Below, one piece after another: positions 63,884 to 64,000 of a stretch of 64,000 bases of DNA. This stretch comes from Legionellaceae bacterium. GTDB lineage: Bacteria; Pseudomonadota; Gammaproteobacteria; Legionellales; Legionellaceae. How positions within the stretch are numbered: position 1 is the first letter of the stretch; each line of letters starts with the position of its first letter. The stretch covers positions 124,001 through 188,000 of the forward strand of contig JAFIFT010000005.1 in assembly GCA_020831865.1 (NCBI GenBank), given 5' to 3'. The notes under the pieces are model-generated. The model worked only from the letters and a program-made list of their open reading frames with translations, was not told the DNA's origin and did not search any database. The position numbers and the translations under genes are program-made.

Positions 63884-64000
63884 CAGCGCTCGACAAAACG
63901 GTTTCGACAGCCGGTGCAAGTGGTTTCCTGGGCAAAACCGGGCCAAGCTTACTCGCCGGCATCCCCATTTACCCCATGCAGACATCCTAAAATAATACCA

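Noticed and set aside
63880-63990. 36-codon reading frame overlapping the bcp stop as ATGA
   Set aside because: No ribosome binding site of its own beyond coupling, no recognisable sequence, and the window ends 10 bases later. It may be the chance start of an unrelated upstream region.
1-64000. tRNA genes, CRISPR arrays, insertion sequences or prophage
   Set aside because: No cloverleaf with a TTCGANTCC arm, no regularly spaced repeats, and no transposase, integrase or phage protein was seen on either strand.

Overview
The window looks like chromosomal DNA of a gamma-proteobacterium of the order Legionellales, most likely Legionella or a close relative. Base composition is near 50 % G+C by eye, which is high for that genus. 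The evidence is a stand-alone IcmL/DotI-like protein, a DUF4949-type secreted protein, a PagP/Rcp-like lipid A acyltransferase, a secreted RNase T2, a GacA/LetA response regulator next to uvrC, an FolM/PTR1-like pteridine reductase, and several large orphan proteins of the kind that a Dot/Icm type IVB system exports. No rRNA, tRNA, CRISPR array, prophage or recognisable insertion sequence was seen. Housekeeping genes dominate and gene density is high.

Layout. 1-3.3 kb: end of an alpha/beta hydrolase, a GIN-domain lipoprotein, RNase T2, a cold-shock protein. 3.3-8.1 kb: murJ coupled to an M17 aminopeptidase, a DUF3592 protein and an MFS transporter. 8.2-10.8 kb: an orphan 860-residue protein with a kinase-like active site. 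11-17.8 kb: psd, a PIN-PhoH ATPase and a two-gene RND efflux system. 17.9-22.7 kb: a glycine-rich small protein, rimO, metG, a solitary rnfB and nth. 22.8-28.1 kb: an accessory block of four proteins of unknown role. 28.1-30.6 kb: a structured non-coding stretch, a TlpA-like thioredoxin, hfq-hflX. 30.9-36.3 kb: an orphan acidic-tailed protein, the IcmL-like protein, phhA, letA-uvrC. 36.3-40.4 kb: a three-gene minus-strand operon of a cNMP-binding/CPBP protein, a metallo-beta-lactamase-fold hydrolase and a Cache-HAMP adenylate cyclase. 40.5-49.6 kb: bioC/comF, small proteins, another orphan effector-like protein, glmU, a gene under a Fur-like box, parC. 49.7-54.5 kb: amino-acid permease, pagP, a fatty-acid hydroxylase, DUF4949 protein, Mpo1-like protein. 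54.4-62.4 kb: a minus-strand run midA - PTPS-III-like - priA - thioesterase - hslO - darP - rlmL. 62.6-63.9 kb: pteridine reductase and a Bcp peroxiredoxin.

Genes that appear to work together: the cyclic-nucleotide operon at 36.3-40.4 kb is the most unusual unit, since it may hold production, removal and sensing of cAMP with a membrane peptidase-like output. A pterin set (PTPS-III-like enzyme, pteridine reductase, PhhA) could make and use a tetrahydropterin cofactor. LetA, Hfq and a candidate structured RNA point to post-transcriptional control of a life-cycle switch. The orphan proteins at 8.2, 22.8, 24.8, 26.9, 30.9, 43.1 and 46.4 kb are the best places to look for new secreted effectors.
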